A stretch of DNA of 64,000 bases from Actinomycetales bacterium (GTDB lineage: Bacteria > Actinomycetota > Actinomycetes > Actinomycetales > Cellulomonadaceae). The stretch lies in NCBI GenBank assembly GCA_020444245.1, contig JAHLLI010000014.1, positions 62,001 to 126,000 on the forward strand, in the 5' to 3' direction. The notes under the pieces were generated by a model. That model saw only the letters and a list, made by a program, of their open reading frames with translations, ran no database searches and was not told the DNA's origin. Positions 37,021-46,410 of this stretch are shown one piece after another. Position numbers and translations under genes: made by a program. Within the stretch, counting starts at the first letter, position 1; every line of letters begins with the position of its first letter.

Positions 37021-38237
37021 GCGTGTGCCGCTGGCGTGAACGGCTGGCCGATGTCGGCGAGCAGGTCGGTGAACCACGCCTGGTCGACGTTGAACGCCTT
37101 GCCGCCCGCGATGCGCGGGAACTCGATGGCCCGCAGCCGGTTGCCCTGCTCCTCGTCGTGACCGATCACGCCGGCCTCGCCGCGCAGCGCACACTCCACG
37201 GCCAGGTCCGTCATCGACTTGATGAGGCGCAGGTCCTCGGCGTTCGCCGCAGCGGCACGTGAGTAGTACCCGGACTTCTGGACCATGACCTTCTCGGCGC
37301 CCAGCCGCGAGGCGAACTGCTTGGCGAACCACTGGCCCGGGTTGATCGTGTCGAGCTTGACGTGGCCGAACGCGTCGCGCTGGACCTCCTCGCCCGCGGC
37401 CTGGAGCTGCTCGACGATCTCGTGCATGCCCGCGCCCTCGGACAGGAAGATGTTGACGTTGCCGATCTCGTCCATGACGCCCTTGAGGCGCGCCGCCTCG
37501 GCGTCGATGTCCAGCGCGAGCTCGGGCAGGAAGACGGCGTGGATGTCCCAGCGCTCCCGGGTCAGGCCGATGCTCGGGACCCACTCCTGGGTGTCCAGCC
37601 AGCGCCGGTAGTCCGCGGCCGCCGCGGCGGTGAGCCAGCCGCAGTGCCGGCCCATCACCTCGTGCACGATGAGCATGCGGTTGCCGGAGCGGTGCTCGCC
37701 GATGATGTTCCGCGCGAACCCGGCCGACTGCTCGGCGGCGGTCCAGGCGCCGAGCGACTGCTTGATGGGCACCACGTCGTTGTCGATGGTCTTGGGCAGG
37801 CCCACGACGGTCAGGTCGTAGTCGTGGTCCTTGAGGTAGGCGGCCAGGTCCGCCGCCGTGGTGTTCGTGTCGTCGCCACCGATGGTGTGGAGCACGTCGA
37901 CACCGTCGGCCTGGAGCTGCTCGGCCGCGACCTGGAGGGGGTTCTGGCCCTCCTCGACCAGGCCGCGCTTGACGCAGTCGGCCACGTTGGTGAGCTTGAC
38001 GCGCGAGTTGCCGATCGGGCTGCCGCCGAACCGGTGCAGCAGGCCGGCCTTGGCGCGAGCCTCGTCGTCGACGACGATCTTGGTCCCGGTGAGCAGGCCG
38101 TGGTAGCCGTGCTGGTACGCGATGATCTCGATGTCGGGTGCGATCTCCGTGTAGCGCTCGATCAGGCCGCCCACGGCGGACGACAGGCACGGGGCGAATC
38201 CGCCGGCGGTGAGCAGGGCGACGCGGCGAACCGGCAT
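37017..38237 (-). CDS. pfp: PPi-dependent 6-phosphofructokinase
   Basis: Reversibly phosphorylates fructose-6-phosphate using pyrophosphate. 406 residues. The donor site reads GGDDTNT and the catalytic loop GLPKTIDNDV; the second Asp in GGDD and the Lys in PKTID are the markers of PPi rather than ATP use. Other sites: MGRHCGWLTAAAA, SEGAG. ATG 38237. Upstream of and coupled to aroG. A homologous pair (pfkA and class II DAHP synthase) is remembered nearby in Streptomyces. Confidence 0.92.
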   Translation of the reverse strand: MPVRRVALLTAGGFAPCLSSAVGGLIERYTEIAPDIEIIAYQHGYHGLLTGTKIVVDDEARAKAGLLHRFGGSPIGNSRVKLTNVADCVKRGLVEEGQNPLQVAAEQLQADGVDVLHTIGGDDTNTTAADLAAYLKDHDYDLTVVGLPKTIDNDVVPIKQSLGAWTAAEQSAGFARNIIGEHRSGNRMLIVHEVMGRHCGWLTAAAAADYRRWLDTQEWVPSIGLTRERWDIHAVFLPELALDIDAEAARLKGVMDEIGNVNIFLSEGAGMHEIVEQLQAAGEEVQRDAFGHVKLDTINPGQWFAKQFASRLGAEKVMVQKSGYYSRAAAANAEDLRLIKSMTDLAVECALRGEAGVIGHDEEQGNRLRAIEFPRIAGGKAFNVDQAWFTDLLADIGQPFTPAAHA

Positions 38238-38333
38238 GACAGGCACCTTCCGTAGGTCAGGTCTCGCGAACCCCGGCAGCATGCCGGACGCCCGCGCTCT
38301 GGCGCGGGCCGGACGTCCCGGGGAGATCGGCTC

Positions 38334-39128
38334 TCAGTCTACTGAGGGCTCGTCGGGGTCCTGAGGCGGTCCCGGCACCTGGACGTCGGGCGCCGCACGC
38401 CCGCCGGGGGCGGTTCCCGCGTCGGCCTTCACGGCCTTGTCGATCGGGTGCCCGGCGGCGATCCGGGCCTTGGCGGTGGCCGCGTACATGTCGACGTACT
38501 CCTGGCCGGACAGGCTCATGAGCGCGTACATGATCTCGTCGGTCACCGAGCGCAGGATGAACCGGTCGTTCTCCATACCCTGGTAGCGGGAGAAGTCCAG
38601 GGGCTCGCCGATCACCACGCCGATCCGCATGAACTTGGGGATCACCCTGCCGATCGGCTGGGCGATGTTGGTGCCGATCATCGCCACCGGGAGCACCGGG
38701 ACGCCGGCCTCCAGCGCGAGCCGCGCGACGCCCGTCTTGCCGCGGTACAGCCTGCCGTCGGGGCTGCGGGTGCCCTCGGGGTAGATCCCGAACAGGTTGC
38801 CCGACTGGAGTACCCCCAGACCGGTGCGCAGCGCGGCCTCGCTGGCCTTGCCGCCGCCCCGGTCCACCGGGATCGTGCCCACACCGCGGAAGAAGCCGGC
38901 CTTGAGCCGGCCCTTGATCCCGGTGCCGGTGAAGTACTCGGCCTTGCCGATGAACCGGATCTTGCGGGACAGCACCAGCGGGAGCACGAACGAGTCGATC
39001 ACCGCCAGGTGGTTGCTCGCCAGGATCGCCCCGCCGGACGCCGGCACGTGGTCCAGGCCGCGGACCCACGGCCGGAACATGGCACGCAGGAGCGGGCCGA
39101 TGACCACCTTCATCAGCCAGTAGAACAC
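38334..39128 (-). CDS. 1-acylglycerol-3-phosphate acyltransferase (PlsC family)
   Basis: 264-residue membrane-associated acyltransferase that makes phosphatidic acid from lysophosphatidic acid. The HX4D motif is NHLAVIDSF (about 39-47), motif II GFFRGVGTIPVDRGGG, motif III FGIYPEGTRSPDG, motif IV VPVLPVAMIGT. The C-terminal 40 residues (Ala/Pro/Asp-rich) are outside the domain. GTG 39128 has a strong GGAGGTGAG just upstream. In M. tuberculosis Rv2182c occupies the same relative place. Confidence 0.9.
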   Translation of the reverse strand: MFYWLMKVVIGPLLRAMFRPWVRGLDHVPASGGAILASNHLAVIDSFVLPLVLSRKIRFIGKAEYFTGTGIKGRLKAGFFRGVGTIPVDRGGGKASEAALRTGLGVLQSGNLFGIYPEGTRSPDGRLYRGKTGVARLALEAGVPVLPVAMIGTNIAQPIGRVIPKFMRIGVVIGEPLDFSRYQGMENDRFILRSVTDEIMYALMSLSGQEYVDMYAATAKARIAAGHPIDKAVKADAGTAPGGRAAPDVQVPGPPQDPDEPSVD

Positions 39129-39194
39129 TCGCTCACCTCCGCCGCGGCGGCCCCGCGCCCGCGGATGCCACCACCCGACTCTAGAGTGCTCGGC

Positions 39195-39761
39195 ATGAGT
39201 GCACGTGGCGTCCCCGCGGGCGAACCGCCCGAGGACCCGGACCTGGACGCCCAGTGGCAGGACATCGTCGCCCGGTTGGGTGACCTCGACCCCGGCACCG
39301 AGGGCACCGGGCCGGCGCACACCGGCAAGGGAGACGGGTCCGCCGCGGACCCCGCACCCGACGGAGCCCGGGCGCCGGAGCGCCCGCCGGACGCCGACCC
39401 CACGCCCCGCCGGCGCAAGGACGACGTGCCGGGCGCGCACACCGTCCGCCCGGCGGACCCGGACGCGTCCGGGCCACGGAACTGGGCACCCGACCCCGCC
39501 GTCGAGGAGGCCGAGGACCACTTCGTGCCACCGGACCCGGGCCCGGTGCTGGGCGGCGACCCTCTGCTCGTCATGGCCTGGGTCGCCGTGCTCGCAGCCC
39601 CGCTCCTGGTGCTGGTCGCCGTGATCGCCTGGCCGACGATGCCGACGTGGCTGCTCGAGGTGGCCGGGGTCGCATTCCTCGCCGGCGTGGGCCTGCTGCT
39701 GTGGCGCATGCCCCACCGACGCGACCCCGACGACGAGGACGACAACGGCGCGGTCGTCTGA
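39195..39761 (+). CDS. Conserved hypothetical membrane protein
   Basis: 188 residues. The first ~115 are acidic, Pro-rich and probably disordered, ending with the motif AEDHFVPPDPGPV that recurs in a family of actinobacterial membrane proteins. Two transmembrane helices follow (VMAWVAVLAAPLLVLVAVIA and WLLEVAGVAFLAGVGLLLW), then an acidic tail (DPDDEDDNG). Function unknown. ATG 39195, divergent from the PlsC gene with 66 bp between starts. Confidence 0.75.
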   Translation: MSARGVPAGEPPEDPDLDAQWQDIVARLGDLDPGTEGTGPAHTGKGDGSAADPAPDGARAPERPPDADPTPRRRKDDVPGAHTVRPADPDASGPRNWAPDPAVEEAEDHFVPPDPGPVLGGDPLLVMAWVAVLAAPLLVLVAVIAWPTMPTWLLEVAGVAFLAGVGLLLWRMPHRRDPDDEDDNGAVV

Positions 39762-39808
39762 CGCCGACCGATCCCGGGCGGCGCGACGCGTCGTGGCACG
39801 CGGGCGGC

Positions 39809-40768
39809 TCAGCCCACCGCGTCCTGGGGCCCGAGCCGAGCGAGGTCCGCAGCGCCGACGATGCCGGCGTCGTTGCCCATCGCAGCCAGCTCGATGCGGG
39901 CCTCAGGCCGGAACCCGCGCGCGGACAGCGCCCCGAGGAACGCCGCGCGGGTCGGCTCGAGCAGCAGGTCACCGGCCGCGCCCACGCCACCGCCGATGAC
40001 CACCAGCGCCGGGTCGAGCAGCGCCGCCACCGACGCCGAGCCCTCGCCGATCCACCTGCCCAGCTCGGCCAGCAGGGAGACCGCCAGCGGGTCGCCCTCC
40101 TGCGCCGCCGTGGTGATCGCGGGGCCCTTGATCTTGCCGCCGCCGGACAGCTCGATCATCCGGACGGCGCTCTCGGGCAGGTTCGCAGCGGCCGTGCGCG
40201 CCGAGCGCACCAGGGCCCGCCCCGAGGCGTACTGCTCCCAGCAGCCGTGCAGGCCGCAGCCGCACAGGTGCCCGTCGGGCACGACCCGCATGTGGCCGAC
40301 CTCCGCGGCCACGCCATAGGCGCCGCGCACGAGCCGGCCGCCCACCACCAGCGCGCCGCCCAGGCCGGTGCCGATGGTCAGGAGCAGCATGTCCTCCACG
40401 TCGCGGCCGACCCCGAACCGGAACTCGGCCCAGCCGGCGGCGTTCGCGTCGTTCTCCACCACGATCGGCACACCGGTCCCCAGGCCCGCTGCGACCCGCT
40501 CGCGCAGCGGGTGATCCCGCCACGGCAGGTTCGGGCACAGCAGCACGGTCGACTGGTCGGAGGACACGAACCCGGGAGCGGCCAGGCCGATCGCGCCCAC
40601 CTCGTACGCGGCGCTGAGCTCGCGCACCACCTCGACGACACCCGCGTCGACGCTGTCCGCATCGCTCGCGTCCGTGTCGCGCCTGATCTGGGCGAGGATC
40701 CGGCCCTCGCCGTCCACCACCCCGGCGGCGATCTTGGTGCCGCCGATGTCCACCCCGATCGCGTGCAT
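39809..40768 (-). CDS. ROK-family glucokinase
   Basis: 319 residues. Phosphorylates glucose with ATP (some actinobacterial members use polyphosphate). Phosphate-binding motif GVDIGGTKIAAGVVD (5-19), catalytic VENDANAAGWAEF with Asp near residue 110, zinc motif GHLCGCGLHGCWEQYASG, and the IGGGVG adenosine site. It resembles Streptomyces GlkA in length and motifs. ATG 40768, divergent from fadD; 147 bp between. Confidence 0.88.
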   Translation of the reverse strand: MHAIGVDIGGTKIAAGVVDGEGRILAQIRRDTDASDADSVDAGVVEVVRELSAAYEVGAIGLAAPGFVSSDQSTVLLCPNLPWRDHPLRERVAAGLGTGVPIVVENDANAAGWAEFRFGVGRDVEDMLLLTIGTGLGGALVVGGRLVRGAYGVAAEVGHMRVVPDGHLCGCGLHGCWEQYASGRALVRSARTAAANLPESAVRMIELSGGGKIKGPAITTAAQEGDPLAVSLLAELGRWIGEGSASVAALLDPALVVIGGGVGAAGDLLLEPTRAAFLGALSARGFRPEARIELAAMGNDAGIVGAADLARLGPQDAVG

Positions 40769-40915
40769 GGCTGCCTCTCGTCCGTCACCCGTGCGGGCGA
40801 CCGCACGATGGGTCGCCGCGTCGCAGGGTACCGATCCTCGCCCAGGACGCGCCGGGACCGAGCACCTCGGCTATCGTCATCGCACTTGTCCGTCCCCGTT
40901 GACAATGGAGCCAGC

Positions 40916-42778
40916 ATGGATGGAGCCGACCTGGGCCGCACCGACATCGGTGCCGCCGCCGCGGCCGAGCACGTGACCCCCTCGATCGCCCCGACCCGAC
41001 CCGACGAGAACCTGGCGACCCTGCTCGCCGACCGCGTCGCGCGCAGCGGCGACCAACCCATGGTCGAGATCAAGCGCGACGACGGCACCTGGCAGGTCCT
41101 CACCGCACGCGACGTCAGCGACCGGGTGAAGGCCGTCGCCAAGGGCCTGGTCGCCCACGGCGTCGAGCCCGGCGACCGGATCGGCATCATGAGCCGGACC
41201 CGCTGGGAGTGGACGCTGCTGGACTTCGCCTCCTGGGTCGCCGGCGCGGTGCCGGTGCCGGTGTACGAGACCAGCTCGGCCGACCAGGTCGCGTGGATCG
41301 TCTCCGACTCCGACGTGCACCTGGTGGTCGTGGAGACCGCGACCCACGCGGACGTGGTCGCCGAGGCGCGCGGCCAGGCCGCGTCGGTCTCCGAGGTCCT
41401 GGTGCTCGCCGACGGTGCGATCGACACGCTCGTGGCCGACGGCGCCGACGTGACCGACGAGGAGATCGCCCGGCGCTCGGCCCTGACCGGAGCCGACGAC
41501 CTCGCGACGATCATCTACACCTCGGGCACCACCGGCCGGCCCAAGGGCGCGGAGCTGACCCACCGCAACTTCGTCGCGCTGTCCCGCAACGCCGTGGCCA
41601 AGCTCGGCGCCCAGGTCTGCCCGCCCGGCTCCCGGACGTTGCTGTTCATGCCGCTCGCGCACGTGTTCGCACGGTTCATCGAGGTGCTCGTGGTGCCGGC
41701 CGGTGCGGTGCTCGGGCACACGCCGGACACCACGACGCTGCTGGAGGACCTCCAGTCCTTCCGCCCGACGTTCATCCTCTCGGTGCCGCGGGTGTTCGAG
41801 AAGGTCTACAACGCCTCGGAGCAGAAGGCCGCCGCCGGTGGCAAACGGGGCATCTTCCAGCGCGCCGCCAAGACCTCGATCGTCTACTCCCGCGCCCTGG
41901 ACGAACCCCGCGGCCCGAGCCTGTGGCTGCGGCTGCAGCACAAGGTCGCCGACGTGCTGGTGCTGCACAAGCTGCGCGCCGCACTCGGGGGGCAGGCCGA
42001 GTGGGCGATCTCCGGCGGGGCACCGCTCGGCGAGCGCCTGGCGCACTTCTACCGCGGTGTCGGTCTGCGGGTGCTCGAGGGCTACGGCCTCACCGAGACC
42101 ACCGCACCCACCAACGTGAACCTGCCCGAGCTGACGAAGATCGGCACGGTCGGCCCGCCGCTGCCCGGCACCGGGATCCGGATCGCCGAGGACGGCGAGA
42201 TCCTCGCCAAGGGCGAAGGCGTGTTCATCGGCTACCACAACAACCCGGCCGCGACCGCAGAGGCGTTCGACGACGGCTGGTTCCGCACCGGGGACCTCGG
42301 CTCGATCGACGAGGACGGCTACGTCCGGATCACCGGGCGCAAGAAGGAGATCATCGTCACGGCCGGCGGCAAGAACGTCGCTCCCGCGACGCTCGAGGAC
42401 CGGCTCCGTGGCCACCCGCTGATCAGCCAGGTCGTCGTGGTCGGCGACCAGAAGCCGTTCATCGGCGCCCTGGTCACGCTGGACGCCGACGCGCTGTCCG
42501 GCTGGCTCGCCACGCACGACCTGCCGGACATGGACGTCGCCACGGCGAGCACGCACCCCGGCGTGCGGGCCGCGCTCGACCGTGCCGTCGAGCGCACCAA
42601 CAAGGCCGTCTCGCGCGCGGAGTCGATCCGCAAGTACACGATCCTCACCACGGACTTCACGATCGAGAACGACCTGCTCACCCCGTCGCTCAAGGTCAAG
42701 CGCGCCAAGGTGCTCCAGCAGTACGCCGACGTGATCGAGGAGCTCTACGTCGACACCCGGCAGGCCGCCGAGGGCTGA
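40916..42778 (+). CDS. Long-chain fatty acid-CoA ligase (FadD15-like)
   Basis: 620-residue AMP-forming acyl-CoA synthetase. AMP-binding motif IIYTSGTTGRPKGAELTH (about 199-216), motif GYGLTETTAPTNVN, the DGWFRTGDLGSIDEDGYVRI hinge and the catalytic Lys near the end in FTIENDLLTPSLKVKR. The N-terminal 30 residues are outside the domain. Start ATG 40916 (MDGADLGRT). Activates fatty acids for lipid synthesis or degradation. Its place after a PlsC-type gene and before the DEDD exonuclease resembles the Rv2182c-Rv2191 order. Confidence 0.92.
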   Translation: MDGADLGRTDIGAAAAAEHVTPSIAPTRPDENLATLLADRVARSGDQPMVEIKRDDGTWQVLTARDVSDRVKAVAKGLVAHGVEPGDRIGIMSRTRWEWTLLDFASWVAGAVPVPVYETSSADQVAWIVSDSDVHLVVVETATHADVVAEARGQAASVSEVLVLADGAIDTLVADGADVTDEEIARRSALTGADDLATIIYTSGTTGRPKGAELTHRNFVALSRNAVAKLGAQVCPPGSRTLLFMPLAHVFARFIEVLVVPAGAVLGHTPDTTTLLEDLQSFRPTFILSVPRVFEKVYNASEQKAAAGGKRGIFQRAAKTSIVYSRALDEPRGPSLWLRLQHKVADVLVLHKLRAALGGQAEWAISGGAPLGERLAHFYRGVGLRVLEGYGLTETTAPTNVNLPELTKIGTVGPPLPGTGIRIAEDGEILAKGEGVFIGYHNNPAATAEAFDDGWFRTGDLGSIDEDGYVRITGRKKEIIVTAGGKNVAPATLEDRLRGHPLISQVVVVGDQKPFIGALVTLDADALSGWLATHDLPDMDVATASTHPGVRAALDRAVERTNKAVSRAESIRKYTILTTDFTIENDLLTPSLKVKRAKVLQQYADVIEELYVDTRQAAEG

Positions 42779-42807
42779 TTGCCGGCCACCGGCCACTGAT
42801 CGGTCGG

Positions 42808-42842
42808 GGCCCACCGGGCAACCCTGCGACGCCCGGTGGGCC
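42808..42842 (+). terminator. Terminator hairpin after fadD
   Basis: A perfect 12-bp stem GGCCCACCGGGC/GCCCGGTGGGCC with an 11-base loop, 30 bp after the fadD stop. It can also serve the convergent small gene ending at 42886. Confidence 0.75.
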
Positions 42843-42885
42843 TCGATCCGCGCAGGGTCCCGGCCCGTCCGGGGCGCCGCTCCCC

Positions 42886-43098
42886 TCAGCCGGCGCGCTG
42901 CCCGGGCTCGAGCCGCAGCGGCGGGACCAGCCCCGACCTGGCGAGCACGTCGATCGCGTCGCGCTCCGCCGCGTCCAGGTCGGCCGGGTGCGGTGGGGGC
43001 TCGGGCCCGGCCTCACGCACCCCGATGGTCAGGAACGTCACCACGCAGTCCGCGCAGGCCTCGCCCCGCACCGCGCACTGCCCGCAGTCGATCAGCAT
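42886..43098 (-). CDS. Small Cys-rich protein
   Basis: 70 residues beginning MLIDCGQCAVRGEACADCVV: four Cys in the first 18 residues in a CxxC-x7-CxxC-like layout that should bind one metal. The rest is a short helical tail (DLDAAERDAIDVLARSGLVP). Similar short proteins are found beside the DEDD exonuclease gene in actinobacteria, from memory. Function unknown. ATG 43098 is divergent from the exonuclease gene; 99 bp between. Confidence 0.7.
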   Translation of the reverse strand: MLIDCGQCAVRGEACADCVVTFLTIGVREAGPEPPPHPADLDAAERDAIDVLARSGLVPPLRLEPGQRAG

Positions 43099-43197
43099 GG
43101 GCCGCACGCTAGGCCGAGGGTCCGACACGCCCGGCCGACGGCGACACGCCAGGCCGCCCGCGCCGCGTTGTCGCACCCCGCGCCTAGCGTGTCGACC

Positions 43198-45027
43198 ATG
43201 CCCGCCACCCCGTCGGCACCGGTCCAGCCGACGCTCGACGACCTCGGCACCCCGTTGTCCGAGGTCACGTTCGTGGTGGTCGACCTGGAGACCACCGGCG
43301 GCAGCCCGACGTCGTCGGCGATCACCGAGATCGGCGCGGTGAAGGTGCGCGGCGGCGAGGTGCTCGGCGAGTTCCAGACCCTGGTGAACCCCGGCGGCCC
43401 GGTGCCGGCGCAGATCTCCGCGCTGACCGGGATCACGACGTCGATGGTCGCGACCGCACCCGCGATCGGGTCGGTGCTCCCGGCGTTCCTGGAGTTCGCC
43501 GCCGGCTCGGTGCTCGTGGCGCACAACGCGGGGTTCGACGTCGGCTTCCTCAAGGCCGCGGCGCGCGACCTGGGCCACCCGTGGCCAGGCTTCCCGGTGC
43601 TGGACACCGTGGCACTGGCCCGCCGCGCGGTGCCGCGCGACGAGGTCCGCAACCACAAGCTGTCCACCCTGGCCGCGCACTTCCACGCGACCGTCGAGCC
43701 GAACCACCGCGCGCTGTCCGACGCGCGCGCCACCGTCGACGTGCTGCACGCCCTGCTCGGCCGGCTGGGCCCGCTCGGCATCACGCACCTGGAGGACCTG
43801 GCCACCGCCACCGACCCGGTCCCGGCCGAGCGCCGACGCAAGCGGTACCTGGCCGACGGCCTGCCGGACGCCCCGGGCGTCTACCAGTTCGTCGACGCGC
43901 GCGGCGAGGTGCTCTACGTGGGCACGGCCACGTCGATCCGCCGCCGGGTCCGCTCGTACTTCACGGCCGCCGAGCACCGGCGCCGGATGACCGAGATGGT
44001 CGGCCTAGCCGAGCGGGTGGTGCCGGTGGTGTGCGGCACGGTCCTGGAGGCCCGGGTGCGCGAGCTGCGGCTCATCGCCCAGCACTCGCCCCGCTACAAC
44101 CGTCGCTCGCGCTTCCCCGAGCGGATGCCGTGGGTGCGCCTGACCGCCGAGCCGTACCCGCGGCTGTCGGTGGTGCGGGCCGTCCGCCCGGACGGTGACC
44201 GCGTGGAGGCGCACCTGGGCCCGTTCTCGAGCCGGGCCGCCGCGCAGCAGGCTGTCGAGGCGCTCCAGTCGGCGTTCGACCTGCGCCGGTGCACCGCGCG
44301 GCTGCCGCGCGTGCCGTCGCCGACCGCGAGCCCGTGCGCGCTCGCCGGGATGGGGCGGTGCGGGGCACCGTGCATCGGCGGCGTCGACCCGGACGCGTAC
44401 GGCCGCCTCGTGGACCGCGTCCGCTCGGCGATGCTCACCGACCCCGGCCCGGTGGTCGCGCGCCACGCCGGCCGGATCTCGGCGCTCGTCGCACAGGAGC
44501 GCTTCGAGGAGGCGGCGGTGGTCCGCGACCGCCTCGAGGCCTACCTGCGTGGCGCGGCGCGCGCGCAACGCTCGGACCGCGCCGGGCGGCACGCAGAGCT
44601 CGTCGCCGCCCGGCCCCACGACGGCGGCTGGGAGCTCGTCGTCGTGCGGCACGGCAGGCTCGCCGCCACCGCCACGACGCCCGCCGGGACGGACCCCAGA
44701 CCCGTCATCACCTCGCTGCTGGCCACGGCCGAGCACGTCGAGCCGCCCTGCCCGCCCACGAGCGGCGCCCACCCCGAGGAGACCGAGATCGTGCTGGGCT
44801 GGCTCGAGGAGCCTGGCGTCCGACTGGTCGAGGTCGGCGAGGGCTGGGCGTGCCCGGTGCGCGGCGCCGAGTCGTTCCGCACCCCCGGAGCGGTGGCCGC
44901 GGCGATCGACCTGACCGGCGCGCGTCTCGCCGCCGAGCTGTGGGCCGCGACCGGCGACACCGCACCGGCGAACGTCCGCGCCGGGGCGGCCGGTGAGCGG
45001 GCGGACCGGCCCGTCGACGCGGCATGA
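43198..45027 (+). CDS. DEDD exonuclease fused to UvrC-like (GIY-YIG) nuclease
   Basis: 609 residues. Residues about 20-190 are a DnaQ-type 3'-5' exonuclease (VVVDLETTGG, LVAHNAGFDVGFL, HRALSDARATVDVL: the DEDDh residues). About 215-300 form a GIY-YIG domain like UvrC (DAPGVYQFVDARGEVLYVGT), followed by a Cys-containing segment (SPCALAGMGRCGAPCIGG) and a UvrB-binding-like helix (ISALVAQERFEEAAVVRDRL). Such Cho-like fusions (Rv2191 type) are linked to DNA repair and mutagenesis; precise role unsettled. ATG 43198. Confidence 0.9.
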   Translation: MPATPSAPVQPTLDDLGTPLSEVTFVVVDLETTGGSPTSSAITEIGAVKVRGGEVLGEFQTLVNPGGPVPAQISALTGITTSMVATAPAIGSVLPAFLEFAAGSVLVAHNAGFDVGFLKAAARDLGHPWPGFPVLDTVALARRAVPRDEVRNHKLSTLAAHFHATVEPNHRALSDARATVDVLHALLGRLGPLGITHLEDLATATDPVPAERRRKRYLADGLPDAPGVYQFVDARGEVLYVGTATSIRRRVRSYFTAAEHRRRMTEMVGLAERVVPVVCGTVLEARVRELRLIAQHSPRYNRRSRFPERMPWVRLTAEPYPRLSVVRAVRPDGDRVEAHLGPFSSRAAAQQAVEALQSAFDLRRCTARLPRVPSPTASPCALAGMGRCGAPCIGGVDPDAYGRLVDRVRSAMLTDPGPVVARHAGRISALVAQERFEEAAVVRDRLEAYLRGAARAQRSDRAGRHAELVAARPHDGGWELVVVRHGRLAATATTPAGTDPRPVITSLLATAEHVEPPCPPTSGAHPEETEIVLGWLEEPGVRLVEVGEGWACPVRGAESFRTPGAVAAAIDLTGARLAAELWAATGDTAPANVRAGAAGERADRPVDAA

Positions 45028-45055
45028 TGAGCGCAGCCGACCCGGAAGGACCACC

Positions 45056-45337
45056 ATGATCACGGCCATCGTGCACATCGACACCGACGCGGGGCGTATC
45101 CCCGAGGTCGCCCAGGCCGTCGCGGAGATCGGCGGGGTGTCCGAGGTCTACTCGGTGACCGGTGAGACGGACCTCATCGCGATGGTGCGGGTCCGGGAGC
45201 ACGAGAACCTCGCCGACGTCATCGCCGACCGGGTGAGCAAGGTGCCGGGCGTCCTGCGCACACAGACGTACATCGCGTTCCGCGCCTACTCGCGCGGTGA
45301 CCTCGAGGCGGCGTTCTCCCTCGGTCTGGACGGCTGA
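45056..45337 (+). CDS. Lrp/AsnC effector-binding domain protein
   Basis: 93 residues that form only the C-terminal RAM domain of Lrp/AsnC regulators (MITAIVHIDTDAGRIPEVAQ, VSEVYSVTGETDLIAMVRVR, VLRTQTYIAFRAYSR). There is no DNA-binding part, so it probably acts as a small-molecule-binding oligomer. Stand-alone RAM proteins at this position beside trpD are common in actinobacteria. ATG 45056 has GGAAGGA upstream. Ligand unknown; an amino acid is likely. Confidence 0.85.
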   Translation: MITAIVHIDTDAGRIPEVAQAVAEIGGVSEVYSVTGETDLIAMVRVREHENLADVIADRVSKVPGVLRTQTYIAFRAYSRGDLEAAFSLGLDG

Positions 45338-45360
45338 GACCTACCGGGACCGGCCGGGCC

Positions 45361-46410
45361 TCACCGCTGCGACGCGGCGACCCAGCGCTCGAGCACACCC
45401 GCCGCGGCGCCGCTGTCCACCGAGGTCGCCGCATGACCCAGCCCGGCGCGCAGCCGGGTCGCCAGGTCGCCCTCGCCGGTGCCGGCCAGCGAACCGTCGG
45501 CCACCAGCGCAGCGGCCGCATTCAGCAGGACCGTCTCGCGCACCGGGCCCGGCTCCCCCGCGAGCACACGGCGCACGACCTCGGCGTTGAACGCGGGGTC
45601 CGCGCCCCGCAGGTCCGCGAGGTCCACCGGGGCCAGCCCGAGGTCGACCACCGGGTCGAGCACCACGGTCTCGACCTGTCCCCCGCGCACCCACCACACG
45701 TCCGCCGGCCCGTTCGCCGCCAGCTCGTCGAGCCCCTCATGGCCCCGGAACACCAGCGCCGACACTCCGCGGCGGGCCAGCACGCCCGCCATCAGCGGCG
45801 CCAGCCGCGGGTCGGGGCAGCCGATCGCGTAGGCGCGCGGCTGCGCCGGGTTGGTCAACGGGCCCAGGACGTTGAACGCGGTCGGCACGCCCAGCTCCTT
45901 GCGGGCCTGGCCGGCGAAGCGCATCGCGGGGTGGAACTTCGCGGCGAAGCAGAAGGTGATGCCGATCTCGTCGGCGAGCTCGGCGACCCGGGCCGGCTCG
46001 TGGTCCAGCCGCAGCCCGAGCTCCTCGAGCACGTCGGCGGTGCCGCTGGACGAGGTCGCGGCACGGTTGCCGTGCTTGACCACCCGCACCCCGGCCCCTG
46101 CGACCACCAGCGCGGCCATCGTCGAGATGTTGACGGTGTGCTTGAGGTCGCCACCGGTGCCCACCACGTCGACGGCCGGGCCGGGCACCTCGATGCGCAG
46201 CGCGTGGGCGAGCATCTCGTCGGCCAGGCCGGACAGCTCGTCGACGGTCTCGCCCTTGGCCCGCAGGGCCACCAGGAACCCAGCCAGCTGCACCGGGGTC
46301 GACTCGCCGGACATCACCTGTCCCATCGCCCAGCGGGTGCGCTCGGCGTCCAGGTCCTCCCCGGCCAGCAGGCTGCGCAGCAGGCCGGGCCAGGTGAGCG
46401 CAGCGCTCAC
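45361..46410 (-). CDS. trpD: Anthranilate phosphoribosyltransferase
   Basis: 349 residues; transfers phosphoribose from PRPP to anthranilate in tryptophan synthesis. PRPP and anthranilate sites: [20 protein letters not shown] (about 88-107), [20 protein letters not shown] (about 116-135), [16 protein letters not shown] and [12 protein letters not shown]. The GTG at 46410 overlaps the stop of the receiver-like gene (GTGA). Located apart from other trp genes, as usual in actinobacteria. Confidence 0.93.
   Translation of the reverse strand: MSAALTWPGLLRSLLAGEDLDAERTRWAMGQVMSGESTPVQLAGFLVALRAKGETVDELSGLADEMLAHALRIEVPGPAVDVVGTGGDLKHTVNISTMAALVVAGAGVRVVKHGNRAATSSSGTADVLEELGLRLDHEPARVAELADEIGITFCFAAKFHPAMRFAGQARKELGVPTAFNVLGPLTNPAQPRAYAIGCPDPRLAPLMAGVLARRGVSALVFRGHEGLDELAANGPADVWWVRGGQVETVVLDPVVDLGLAPVDLADLRGADPAFNAEVVRRVLAGEPGPVRETVLLNAAAALVADGSLAGTGEGDLATRLRAGLGHAATSVDSGAAAGVLERWVAASQR

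Noticed and set aside
40899-40904. Perfect -35 hexamer TTGACA before fadD
   Set aside because: It lies only 12 bases before the fadD ATG with no -10 at proper spacing, so it cannot serve the annotated start.
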